Of a stretch of DNA of 13,202 nt, positions 1 through 6,662 are shown piece by piece. This stretch comes from DATAWZ01 sp036266975 (GTDB taxonomy: Bacteria; Actinomycetota; Thermoleophilia; Solirubrobacterales; Solirubrobacteraceae), in contig DATAWZ010000098.1 in the NCBI GenBank assembly GCA_036266975.1, positions 1 to 13,202 of the forward strand, written 5' to 3'. Position numbers and translations under genes: made by a program. The notes under the pieces are model-generated. The model made no database searches and was not told where the DNA came from. It worked only from the letters and a program-made list of their open reading frames with translations. Numbering within the stretch: position 1 is the first letter of the stretch; each line of letters begins with the position of its first letter.

Positions 1-1012
1 TGACCCCGAGGGCGGCGTAGATCTTGGCCTGGATCTCGCTGGCGATCTCGGGATGCTCGTCGAGGTAGCCCTTGGCGTTGTTGCGCCCCTGGCCGAGCCG
101 CTCGTCGCCGTAGGAGAAGAACGACCCCGACTTGATCACGATGTTGTGCTCGACGGCCAGGTCGATCAGGCAGCCCGAGCTCGAGATCCCCTTGCCGAAC
201 TCGATGTCGAACTCGGCCTGGCGGAACGGCGCGGCGACTTTGTTCTTGACGACCTTGACCCGCACCCGGTTGCCGACCGCCTCGGTGCCGTCCTTGAGCG
301 TCTCGATGCGCCGGATGTCCAGGCGCTGGGAGGCGTAGAACTTCAGCGCCCGCCCACCGGGCTGCGTCTCTGGCGAGCCGAACATCACGCCGACCTTCTC
401 GCGGATCTGGTTGGTGAAGACGCACAGCGTCTGGGTCCGGTTCAGGTTCCCGGCGAGCTTGCGCATCGCCTGGGACATCATCCGCGCCTGCAGGCCGACG
501 GTCTGGTCGCCCATCTGCCCCTCCAGCTCGGCGCGCGGGGTCAGCGCCGCCACCGAGTCCACGGCGACGACGTCGATCGCGCCGGAGCGCACGAGCATGT
601 CGGCGACCTCCAGGGCCTGCTCGCCGTAGTCGGGCTGGGAGACCAGCAGCTCGTCGATGTCCACGCCGATCTCGCGGGCGTACAGGGGGTCCATGGCGTG
701 CTCGGCGTCGATGAACGCGCACACCCCGCCGAGCCGCTGGGCCTCGGCGAGCACGTGGTAGATCAGCGTCGTCTTGCCCGAGGACTCCGGTCCGAAGACC
801 TCGACGATGCGGCCCCGCGGAACTCCGCCGATCCCAAGGGCGAGATCGAGTGACAGCGCCCCCGTGGGGATCGCGTTGACGCGCACCTGGGCACCCTCGT
901 CGCCCATGCGCATGACCGTGCCCTTGCCGAACTCGCGCTCGATCTGGCTGAGCGCGCCCTGCAGGGCGGCATCCCGGGCCTTCGCGGCCTTCTCCTGCTC
1001 GGTGACCGGCAT
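1..1012 (-). CDS. recA: RecA recombinase (3' end outside window)
   Basis: RecA forms ATP-dependent filaments on single-stranded DNA, drives homologous recombination and triggers LexA self-cleavage. The 337 visible residues start at ATG 1010-1012, preceded by GAGGAG (1024-1029) at 11 bases. The Walker A motif GPESSGKT is at residues 74-81, IDAEHA with the catalytic Glu at about 101-106, Walker B VVAVDSVAAL at 148-157, and the L2 DNA-binding loop FTNQIREKVGVMFG followed by GGRALKFYAS at about 199-228. The C-terminal domain is open at the window edge, so roughly the last 10-20 residues and any recX neighbour cannot be seen. The gene is divergent from the FUSC-type gene across a 90-base gap. No intein and no frameshift are visible. 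Confidence 0.98.
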   Translation of the reverse strand, partial: MPVTEQEKAAKARDAALQGALSQIEREFGKGTVMRMGDEGAQVRVNAIPTGALSLDLALGIGGVPRGRIVEVFGPESSGKTTLIYHVLAEAQRLGGVCAFIDAEHAMDPLYAREIGVDIDELLVSQPDYGEQALEVADMLVRSGAIDVVAVDSVAALTPRAELEGQMGDQTVGLQARMMSQAMRKLAGNLNRTQTLCVFTNQIREKVGVMFGSPETQPGGRALKFYASQRLDIRRIETLKDGTEAVGNRVRVKVVKNKVAAPFRQAEFDIEFGKGISSSGCLIDLAVEHNIVIKSGSFFSYGDERLGQGRNNAKGYLDEHPEIASEIQAKIYAALGV

Positions 1013-1070
1013 CTCTCTGATGGCTCCTCGTGCGTGATCTATGGGATCGACCAAGGTACCCCGCGCTTCG

Positions 1071-1083
1071 GACGGAATCCGTC
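1071..1083. promoter_or_regulatory. Small palindrome in the recA/FUSC divergent gap
   Basis: GACGGA and TCCGTC face each other around a single central base. This is a perfect 6-1-6 inverted repeat in the only upstream space shared by recA and the divergent membrane-protein gene. A regulator could bind here, but a repeat this short can arise by chance. I see no GAAC-N4-GTTC SOS box of the usual actinobacterial or Gram-positive kind in 1013-1102. Confidence 0.3.
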
Positions 1084-1102
1084 AGGGGTAGCGTGGCGGC
1101 CG

Positions 1103-2146
1103 ATGAGGCCGCTGCACTCCGCCGAAGGCATCGGCGAACGCGTCATCGAGCGCATCCCCCACGCCGCCTGGCCGGTCGCCCAGACCACGGCCGCCGCGGG
1201 CCTGGCCTGGCTGGTCGCCCACCGCGTCCTCGGCCATCCCCAGCCGTTCTTCGCGCCGATCGCCGCCGCGGTGTCGCTCGGCACCACCGACCTGCGGCGC
1301 ACCCACCGCGTGGTGCAGATGGTGATCGGCGTGCTGCTCGGCATCGGCGTCGGCGAGGCCGTGTACTCGATCGCCGGCGCCGGGGCGCTGCCGATCGCGC
1401 TCGCCGTCGCGGCGACGATGCTGCTCGCGGTCGTCGTCGCGGCCGGCGCCGACCTGCTCGCCGACGGGATGATGTTCGTCAATCAGGCCGCCGCCTCGGC
1501 GATCATCGTGGTGGCCCTGCACCGGCAGGGCACGGGCTCCGAGCGGGTGGTCGACGCGCTGGTGGGCGGCGCGATGGCGCTCCTGTTCGCCACCCTGCTG
1601 TTCCCGGCCGATCCCGAGCGGCTGGTCGCCCGCTCGCGCCGGGCCCTGCTGCTCGCGTTGTGCGAGACGCTCGCCCGCACCGCCGCCGACCTCGAGGGCA
1701 CGCGGTCGGCCGACCGGGAGTGGACGATCAACACCGGCGAGCGGATCCACGCCCGCCTCGGCGAGCTGCACGCCGCGTGCGAGCGCGCCCGCGAGATCGT
1801 GCACATCGCCCCGCGCCGCTTCAACGTCCGGGCGCCGGTCCTCGCCGGCTGCGCGCGGGCCCGGCGCCTGGACGCGGTCGCCGACCGCGTCCTCGGCCTG
1901 ATGCGCGCCGCCCCCGAGGCCCTGGCCGAGGGGACGCTGTTCTCCCCCTCGCTCACCGACGCGCTGTGCACGCTCGCCGGCGCCCTGAGCAGCGCCGCAG
2001 CCGGCGGCGAGGCGGCCGCGATCGAACAGGCCCGCCGGACCCAGGCGCTGCCCAACATGCGCCCGGGCAGCGCCGAGGCGGTCGTGGCCCACCTGACCCG
2101 CGCCTGCGCCCGGGAGCTGCTCGACGCCCTGGGGGTGGGCGGCTAG
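1103..2146 (+). CDS. FUSC / aromatic-acid-exporter-like membrane protein
   Basis: This 347-residue protein has a hydrophobic N-terminal half and a soluble, Arg/Ala-rich helical C-terminal half, the layout of FUSC and ArAE family proteins. Hydrophobic segments lie near residues 23-40, 72-92, 95-115, 127-140 and 151-168. The motif FFAPIAAAVSLGTTDLRRTHRV (49-70) resembles the family signature, in which an aromatic-aromatic-Ala-Pro-Ile stretch precedes a basic turn. The family is linked to export of aromatic acids or to cell-envelope stress, but the substrate here is unknown. I chose ATG 1103, with the purine-rich AGGGGTAG (1084-1091) upstream. A GTG at 1034 in the same frame would reach almost to the recA ribosome-binding site and adds no recognisable sequence. 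The stop TAG is at 2144-2146. Confidence 0.8.
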   Translation: MRPLHSAEGIGERVIERIPHAAWPVAQTTAAAGLAWLVAHRVLGHPQPFFAPIAAAVSLGTTDLRRTHRVVQMVIGVLLGIGVGEAVYSIAGAGALPIALAVAATMLLAVVVAAGADLLADGMMFVNQAAASAIIVVALHRQGTGSERVVDALVGGAMALLFATLLFPADPERLVARSRRALLLALCETLARTAADLEGTRSADREWTINTGERIHARLGELHAACERAREIVHIAPRRFNVRAPVLAGCARARRLDAVADRVLGLMRAAPEALAEGTLFSPSLTDALCTLAGALSSAAAGGEAAAIEQARRTQALPNMRPGSAEAVVAHLTRACARELLDALGVGG

Positions 2147-2166
2147 CGCCCCTGTGCGCATACAAC

Positions 2167-2182
2167 CCCCGGAACACCGGGG
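2167..2182 (+). terminator. GC hairpin just after the FUSC-type gene
   Basis: CCCCGG and CCGGGG pair perfectly around an AACA tetraloop, 20 bases after the stop codon. No T-run follows, so this is at best a non-canonical terminator or a 3'-end stabilising hairpin. The position fits transcript-end formation for the upstream gene. Confidence 0.35.
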
Positions 2183-2190
2183 ACACCTCA

Positions 2191-2220
2191 CCCTTTACCC
2201 CCCTTTACCCCCCTTTACCC
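2191..2220. repeat. Three perfect CCCTTTACCC direct repeats
   Basis: Three identical 10-base units lie head to tail. The minus strand therefore reads as runs of three to six G separated by TAAA, a textbook G-quadruplex pattern. The tract continues into CCTTTT afterwards. It lies right after the hairpin that follows the FUSC-type gene. Function is unknown. Possibilities include a transcription or replication pause site, a protein-binding array or simple slippage. Confidence 0.85.
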
Positions 2221-2374
2221 CTTTTCAGGACGGCTCTCGGAATGATCGGCACGCGTCTGGCGGCCGCACCCCATTCGGGGCACAAGCGGACACATCGCGC
2301 TGCGGCGTCCTTGCATCGCTCGGTCCGGGGCACGCCAGCCACGCACCGCCCATCCCGAAAGACGTCCTTAAATC

Positions 2375-2403
2375 CTTCGGCCCGCCGGGAGAGCGGGCCG
2401 AAG
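2375..2403. other. Strong 11-bp hairpin with 7-base loop
   Basis: CTTCGGCCCGC (2375-2385) pairs perfectly with GCGGGCCGAAG (2393-2403) around CGGGAGA. There is no T-run on either side. It lies about 120 bases upstream of the metallopeptidase start and could be a 5' leader structure for that gene, or the core of a larger structured RNA. Confidence 0.5.
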
Positions 2404-2421
2404 AGGGAGGTGCGGCTATTT

Positions 2422-2471
2422 GGGAGGGTTACTACAGGGAGGGTGCTACAGGGAGGATTACTACAGGGAGG
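2422..2471 (+). repeat. G-rich tandem array, 14-15-base units
   Basis: Three near-identical units, GGGAGGGTTACTACA, GGGAGGGTGCTACA and GGGAGGATTACTACA, follow each other without spacers and are trailed by a partial fourth copy, GGGAGG. A decayed copy may lie just upstream, at about 2405-2421. On the plus strand, pairs of GGG runs spaced by one and about nine bases could form a G-quadruplex. Each unit also resembles a Shine-Dalgarno core, but no start codon with coding potential follows closely. The last unit ends about 54 bases before the metallopeptidase ATG. Confidence 0.8.
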
Positions 2472-2525
2472 TATTCGCTTCATCGGCACCTGCCAGATGC
2501 ACCTTTAGCGCTAGTTTCTAAATTC

Positions 2526-3494
2526 ATGGCGCTCCCCGCCGAGGGCTACCAGCTCAAGGACATCTCCCCGCGCGCCTTCCAGCATCCGGCCGACCGCGCG
2601 GCGACCGGCGCGCTCGCCGCGATCCCCTTCCTGGACACGATCGTGCGCAAGCTGATCGAGCTCGGCTACGAGCGCGCGCTGCGCCAATCCTTCCTCGGCG
2701 CCTCGGTCCGGCTCTCCGAGGATCAGCTGCCCGAGGTCCACACCCGCCACCGGCGCGCCTATCTGACGCTCGACGTGCCCGAGGTCCCCGACCTGTACCT
2801 GACCCAGGTGCCGTTCGCCAACGCGATGACGATCGGCGCCGGGCATCCGATCGTCGTGGTGCAGTCCGAGCTGATCCGCCTGCTCGACCCCGAGGCCCAG
2901 CGCGCGGTGTTCGCCCACGAGGCCGGGCACGTGCTCTCCGACCACGTCCTGTACCGCACGGCGCTGGAGATCATGCTCAAGCTCGGCGGTAGCGCCCGCC
3001 TGCCGCTCGCGGTCCTGCCCGTGCGCAGCGCGCTGCTGGAGTGGTTCCGCGCCTCGGAGTTCAGCTGCGACCGCGCCGCGGCGGTGGCCACGCGCGACCC
3101 GCTGACCGTCTGCCGCTCGCTGATGGTCATCACCGCCGGCGCCGAGGCCGAGAAGCTCAACCTCGACGCGTTCATGGCCCAGGGCAACGAGTACCGCGAG
3201 CAGGGCGGCGCGGTCGAGCGCCTGAGCCGGCTGCTGATCGACCTCAACCTCACCCACGCGGTGCCCGTGCGCCGCGCCGGCGAGCTGATGCAGTGGGTCC
3301 GCAGCGGCGAGTACGACCGCATCGTGGGCGGCGAGTACCCCAAGCGCGACGACCCGGTCGATCCGCGCGCCGACGCGGCCGACGCGGCCCAGCACTACGC
3401 CGAGCGCGTGCGCTCCCGTTTCGAGGAGGTCGGCGAGAGCATGGCCGATGCCGGGCGACAGGTGAGCGACTGGCTCTCGCGGCTGGGTAGATAA
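2526..3494 (+). CDS. M48-family zinc metallopeptidase
   Basis: This 322-residue protein carries the M48 (HtpX/Ste24-like) zinc-binding motif HEAGH at residues 131-135. The third ligand lies in EFSCD, with Glu178 and the family's downstream Asp at 182. It probably cleaves proteins at or near the membrane. A moderately hydrophobic stretch at about 153-172 could associate with the membrane, but there is no signal peptide and no clear helix bundle as in HtpX, so it may be a soluble or peripheral member. The C-terminus (about 285-320) is a charged amphipathic helix. I chose ATG 2526 because the family-like N-terminus begins there. Upstream in-frame sequence is repeat-derived. No Shine-Dalgarno precedes this ATG, while TAGTTT (2512-2517) sits 8 bases upstream, so the mRNA may be leaderless. 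Confidence 0.88.
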   Translation: MALPAEGYQLKDISPRAFQHPADRAATGALAAIPFLDTIVRKLIELGYERALRQSFLGASVRLSEDQLPEVHTRHRRAYLTLDVPEVPDLYLTQVPFANAMTIGAGHPIVVVQSELIRLLDPEAQRAVFAHEAGHVLSDHVLYRTALEIMLKLGGSARLPLAVLPVRSALLEWFRASEFSCDRAAAVATRDPLTVCRSLMVITAGAEAEKLNLDAFMAQGNEYREQGGAVERLSRLLIDLNLTHAVPVRRAGELMQWVRSGEYDRIVGGEYPKRDDPVDPRADAADAAQHYAERVRSRFEEVGESMADAGRQVSDWLSRLGR

Positions 3495-3516
3495 TGGGGA
3501 AAGGGCCCGGGGGCGC

Positions 3517-4077
3517 CTACTCGGGGACGCGCGCGATGGTGATGTATTCGGAGCCCGAGGGCCGAAGGTACGATCGATAGAGGCTGACCGCTTCGGCGTC
3601 GAAGTCCAGCGCCGGCGTGAAGGCCAGCTCGCGGCGCTGCGGCGCCGCTCCGGCGCGCAGGCGGGCGACGGTCAAGTGGGGACGGAAGCGGCCGCGCTGC
3701 GGCGTCCAGTCGATCTGCGACTGCAGCCTGCGGGTGATCAGCGCGGCGAGGTCGGCGAGCTCGCCCGCCGGGTCGTGGACTTCGACGGCGAGCACGCGCG
3801 GGCGGCGCGGCGGCAGCCACAGCGGCGCGCCGAGCGACAGCGCGGCGGTGAGCGGCGCCTCGGCGGCGCAGGCGCGCACGGCGGCGGCGATCTCGTCGAT
3901 CTCCTCCAGCGGGCGGCTGCCCAGGAAGCACAGCGTGATGTGCAGCCGCTCGGGGTCGAGCACGCGCAACCCGGGGCGGTGGGCGGCGCGCAGCGCGCCG
4001 CGGGCCCAGCGCGCGAGCTGCTCGCACACCGATGGCGGGGGATCGGCGGCGACGAACAGTCGCGCGCCGGCGCTCAC
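3517..4077 (-). CDS. thpR: RNA 2',3'-cyclic phosphodiesterase (2H family)
   Basis: ThpR (formerly LigT, '2'-5' RNA ligase') belongs to the 2H phosphoesterase superfamily and opens 2',3'-cyclic phosphate ends of RNA. The 186-residue length is normal. Both catalytic HxTx motifs are present, HITL at 46-49 and HLTV at 134-137, about 88 residues apart as expected. The start is GTG (4075-4077), which overlaps the TGA stop of cinA as GTGA, so translation is probably coupled. The gene ends 22 bases from the convergent metallopeptidase gene, and no clear intrinsic terminator is visible in that gap. An upstream cinA partner is a common actinobacterial arrangement. Confidence 0.93.
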   Translation of the reverse strand: MSAGARLFVAADPPPSVCEQLARWARGALRAAHRPGLRVLDPERLHITLCFLGSRPLEEIDEIAAAVRACAAEAPLTAALSLGAPLWLPPRRPRVLAVEVHDPAGELADLAALITRRLQSQIDWTPQRGRFRPHLTVARLRAGAAPQRRELAFTPALDFDAEAVSLYRSYLRPSGSEYITIARVPE

Positions 4078-5477
4078 CGCGGCGGACGGTTCAGCGCGCC
4101 GATTTGCACGGAAGACGAGGGGCCCGGCTCGCCGGCCGACCCAGCAGGCGCGGGTGTGCCACCCTCGTGGGCCGGTTGAAACCAGTCGCCGGTGTCGAGC
4201 TCACCGGTCAGCACCCGCCGCAGGAGGTGCAGCGCGACCGTCGTCGAGCGGTCGCGGACGTCGCTGCGGTTGCCCGGCAGCTGGACGCTGCGGGTCAGCG
4301 TTCGCTCGCCGCCGGCGCTCACGCCGAACCACACGAGCCCCACCGGCTTCTCGGGCGTGCCGCCGTCGGGGCCGGCGACGCCGGTGACCCCCACGCCCAG
4401 CTCGGCGCGCAAGCGCGCGCGCACGCCCTCGGCGAGCGCGGCGGCGACCTCCTCGGAGACCGCGCCGTGGCGCTCGATCAGCTCGGGGGCGACCCCGGCG
4501 AGATCGATCTTGGCCTGGTTGGAGTAGACGACCAGGCCGCCGAGCACGTAGGCCGAGGAGCCCGGGCGGTCGGTCAGGCGGCCGGCCAGCAGGCCGGCGG
4601 TGCAAGACTCGGCCAGCGCGATCGTGTGCGGGCCGGCGGCGAGCTCGCGGCCGACCAGCTCGTCGATCGTCGCGCCGTCCTCGCTGTAGAGCAGGCGGCC
4701 GTGGCGCTCGCGGATGAGCGCGAGCAGCCGCGCGTAGAGGTCGGCCTGGCCGGGCTCGTAGCGGGTGACGACCTCGAGCTCGCCCCGGCGCAGGCAGGTC
4801 GTGATCTGCAGCGCGTCGATGTCGATGCCGCCCGAGCGGGCGGCGCGCAGCGTGGCCGCGATCTCGGACTCGGGCATCCCGAACAGCCGCAGGATCGAGA
4901 CCTGGTAGTCGATCGCGCCGCCGATCGCCGCGCGCATCGCCTCGGTGGCGACCGCCTGCATCCACATCGGCTGCAGCTCGCGCGGCGGGCCGGGCAGGAC
5001 CACGACCGTCGGCCCGGCGTTGGTCGGCGGGACGACGAGGCCCGGCGCCGTGCCCACCGGATGCAGGATCGTCGAGCCCTCGGGGATCATCGCCTGCGAG
5101 CGGTTGGCCTCGCGGACCGCGTCGGTATCAAGGCTCGGGTAGCGGGCGGCGAGCGGGCGCAGGATCCCGGCGATCTCGGCCTCGAGCTCGGGGTCCAAGA
5201 CGATCTCCCGGCCCTGGAAGCGGCCGACGACCTCGGCGGTGAGGTCGTCCTCGGTCGGCCCGAGCCCACCGCTGGTGACGATCAGATCGACGCCCTCGCC
5301 GGCCTGGAAGCGCAGCGCGGCCTCGACGTCCTCGGGGCGGTCGCCGACGATCGAGATGTAGGCGACCTCGACCCCCAGGTCGGCCAGGCGCTCGGATACC
5401 CAGGGCCCGTTGCGGTCGCTGACGCGCCCGTCGATCACCTCGGTGCCCGTGACGACGATCCCGGCGCGCGCACTCAT
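4074..5477 (-). CDS. cinA: CinA-family protein (competence/damage-inducible; NMN deamidase-like)
   Basis: This is a two-domain CinA of 467 residues. The N-terminal MoaB/MogA-like (COG1058) domain has the motif TSGGLGPTEDD at 68-78 and PGPPRE at 162-167. The C-terminal PncC-type amidase domain has AESCTAGLLAGRLTD at 289-303, with Ser291 as the expected nucleophile, and VTGVAGPDGGT at 364-374. The family deamidates nicotinamide mononucleotide to nicotinate mononucleotide and cleaves ADP-ribose. Genetic links to recA and competence gave the gene its name. About 35 low-complexity Pro/Ser/Gly residues (433-467) extend past the usual end. The start ATG (5475-5477) has only a weak GAGCAGG-like Shine-Dalgarno. 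Many actinobacteria place pgsA next to cinA, but no pgsA is visible here. Confidence 0.95.
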   Translation of the reverse strand: MSARAGIVVTGTEVIDGRVSDRNGPWVSERLADLGVEVAYISIVGDRPEDVEAALRFQAGEGVDLIVTSGGLGPTEDDLTAEVVGRFQGREIVLDPELEAEIAGILRPLAARYPSLDTDAVREANRSQAMIPEGSTILHPVGTAPGLVVPPTNAGPTVVVLPGPPRELQPMWMQAVATEAMRAAIGGAIDYQVSILRLFGMPESEIAATLRAARSGGIDIDALQITTCLRRGELEVVTRYEPGQADLYARLLALIRERHGRLLYSEDGATIDELVGRELAAGPHTIALAESCTAGLLAGRLTDRPGSSAYVLGGLVVYSNQAKIDLAGVAPELIERHGAVSEEVAAALAEGVRARLRAELGVGVTGVAGPDGGTPEKPVGLVWFGVSAGGERTLTRSVQLPGNRSDVRDRSTTVALHLLRRVLTGELDTGDWFQPAHEGGTPAPAGSAGEPGPSSSVQIGALNRPPR

Positions 5478-5565
5478 ACCGGCCTGCTCGGCACTCGGTT
5501 GGGCGACGCGGCACGCGCGGACGCGATCGCCGGTCGGCTCAACCAGCCGGCGTCCCGCAGCCTAC

Positions 5566-6357
5566 TCATGGGCAGTTCGGAGCGTCGCTGGCGGGGAGCA
5601 GGCGGCGCCCGTGCGAGGAGACCGCGTAGGTCAGCGGCGTGCTCGACTGCGGGACGGTCATGACCTTGCCGTTGACCTTCATCGTCAGATCGCCGTTGCC
5701 GAGGGTGAGGATGAAGACATGGGCGCGGTGGACGGTCTCGGGCTCTCCGGGGCTCAGGATGACCCCGTTGAGCACCTTGTGCCCGAGCGAGGTCACCAGG
5801 CACACGTATACCGCGGCGGTCGGTCGCAGCTGCAGCGAGGCGTAGGCGGGTGCCGTCGGCGGCGGCGTGGTGACGGCGTGGGTGTGGTGCCGGGGCGTGG
5901 TGACCGCGGTCACCGTCTTCAGCGGCGTGGTCGGGTGGTGCTTGCTGCCGCCGCTGCCGAGCGAGCCCAGGACGACCAGGAAGATGACCAGCACGACCGC
6001 GCCGCCGGCGGCCAGCCAGATGCCTGGGATCGGGCGCCGCGGACCTGATCCGCCGCGGCGTGAGGGGGCCGGGCGGCTGCGCGTCGAGGAGGGCGCGAGC
6101 GGGACGAGCTCGTGCTCGGTGGGGCGCTCGTAGTTCAGGCGGTACTGCTCGACGATCAGCCGCGCGTCCAGGCCCAGCGCCTGGGCGTAGGTGCGCAGGA
6201 AGCTCTTGACGTAGGTGGGACCGGGCAGCAGGTCCCACTCCTCGTTCTCCAGCGCGCGCAGGTACTTGGCGCGGATCTTGGTCTGGGCCTCGATTTCGGA
6301 CACGTCGATGCGAGCGCGCATGCGCGCTTCCCGCAGCATCGCGCCGATCTCGGCCAC
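5566..6357 (-). CDS. RodZ-like membrane-anchored helix-turn-helix protein
   Basis: About 263 residues. An N-terminal HTH_25 domain (roughly 3-73) contains TKIRAKYLRALENEEWDLLPGP and FLRTYAQALGLDARL, typical of RodZ-like proteins. It is followed by a basic Pro/Ser linker, one transmembrane helix at about 110-134, a Thr/Pro/His-rich extracellular linker (about 138-172) and a C-terminal beta-rich domain resembling the RodZ C-terminal region (DUF4115). In rod-shaped bacteria RodZ bridges MreB to the elongation machinery. No mreB is nearby, so the role here is unproven. I prefer GTG 6355-6357 (protein begins MAEIG, as I recall for relatives). GTG 6361-6363 is also in frame. The start lies within 10 bases of the XRE stop, so the two are probably co-translated. 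Confidence 0.85.
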   Translation of the reverse strand: MAEIGAMLREARMRARIDVSEIEAQTKIRAKYLRALENEEWDLLPGPTYVKSFLRTYAQALGLDARLIVEQYRLNYERPTEHELVPLAPSSTRSRPAPSRRGGSGPRRPIPGIWLAAGGAVVLVIFLVVLGSLGSGGSKHHPTTPLKTVTAVTTPRHHTHAVTTPPPTAPAYASLQLRPTAAVYVCLVTSLGHKVLNGVILSPGEPETVHRAHVFILTLGNGDLTMKVNGKVMTVPQSSTPLTYAVSSHGRRLLPASDAPNCP

Positions 6358-6366
6358 GTGCACAGG

Positions 6367-6645
6367 CTATCCGGCTGACCCGCGGGCACCGGGCGGGTGC
6401 TGGCGGATCGCCGACAGGAGCGCCTCGGCGCGCAAGTGGATCTCGGAGGCAGGCACGCCGAGAGCGGCCGCGATCTTGAACACGTTGGTGAGGCTGACGT
6501 TCCGCTCGCCGCGCTCGATCCCGCCGAAGTAGCTGCGATCGAGCCCGCTCTCCAGCGCGAGTGCCTCCTGCGAGAGCCCTCGCGCGCGCCGCAGGTCGCG
6601 GATCGACTGTCCGAACGCCAGGTGCGCCGGTGAGCGAGCAGACAC
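6367..6645 (-). CDS. Small XRE-family transcriptional regulator
   Basis: This 92-residue protein is little more than one HTH_3 (Cro/C1-type) domain at about 13-68. The core reads LSQEALALESGLDR, SYFGGIERGERN and VFKIAAALGV, like phage repressors and restriction-modification controller proteins. A short C-terminal tail (69-92) may help dimerise. The start is GTG (6643-6645), and TAG ends the frame at 6367-6369. The gene is immediately upstream of the RodZ-like gene on the same strand and divergent from the five-gene envelope operon. A perfect palindrome abuts its start codon, which suggests autoregulation and perhaps control of the divergent operon. No methylase, nuclease or phage genes are nearby. 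Confidence 0.88.
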   Translation of the reverse strand: MSARSPAHLAFGQSIRDLRRARGLSQEALALESGLDRSYFGGIERGERNVSLTNVFKIAAALGVPASEIHLRAEALLSAIRQHPPGARGSAG

Positions 6646-6661
6646 CGCCAGAACCTGGCGG
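6645..6661. promoter_or_regulatory. Palindromic operator candidate at the XRE start
   Basis: CCGCCAG and CTGGCGG form a perfect 7-3-7 inverted repeat centred on AAC. Its left end overlaps the first base of the XRE start codon, and its right end is one base from the -35 box of the divergent operon. An XRE dimer could bind here, blocking its own gene while repressing or assisting the operon promoter. The binding protein is inferred from position only. Confidence 0.55.
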
Positions 6662-6662
6662 C

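Larger units (their letters stand above)
2147..2525. other. 379-base non-coding gap rich in repeats and hairpins
   Basis: No convincing gene lies here. Reading frames across it are low-complexity continuations of neighbouring frames. In order it contains a GC hairpin (2167-2182), a triplicate C-rich repeat (2191-2220), a stretch with an imperfect repeat of CGTCCTT-containing sequence (about 2303-2330 and 2360-2388), a strong 11-bp hairpin (2375-2403), a G-rich tandem array (2422-2471) and an AT-richer stretch before the metallopeptidase start. GCCGCACC at 2263-2270 is perfectly complementary to GGTGCGGC at 2409-2416, which could close a larger RNA fold around the hairpin. The composition is clearly less GC-biased than the flanking genes. 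Confidence 0.6.

Noticed and set aside
53..853. Long plus-strand open frame opposite recA
   Set aside because: It lies entirely antisense to an unmistakable RecA and has the His/Asp/Leu-rich composition of a GC-rich shadow frame.
2191..2471. CRISPR array
   Set aside because: The repeats are 10-15 bases, directly abutting with no unique spacers, and there are no cas genes.
1030..2508. 492-codon plus-strand frame over the FUSC-type gene and the following gap
   Set aside because: Its product is an arginine/glycine-rich shadow. The overlapping frame gives a sensible membrane protein, and its tail is only translation of the G-rich repeats.
2154..2525. Upstream extension of the metallopeptidase to GTG 2154
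   Set aside because: It would translate the repeats and hairpins into low-complexity sequence, and the family-like N-terminus begins at ATG 2526.
3495..3516. Bidirectional terminator between the metallopeptidase and thpR
   Set aside because: The GC-rich 22 bases give only short, poor stems and no T-run on either strand.
4032..5663. 543-codon plus-strand frame opposite thpR and cinA
   Set aside because: It is antisense to two genes with intact catalytic motifs and has shadow-frame composition.
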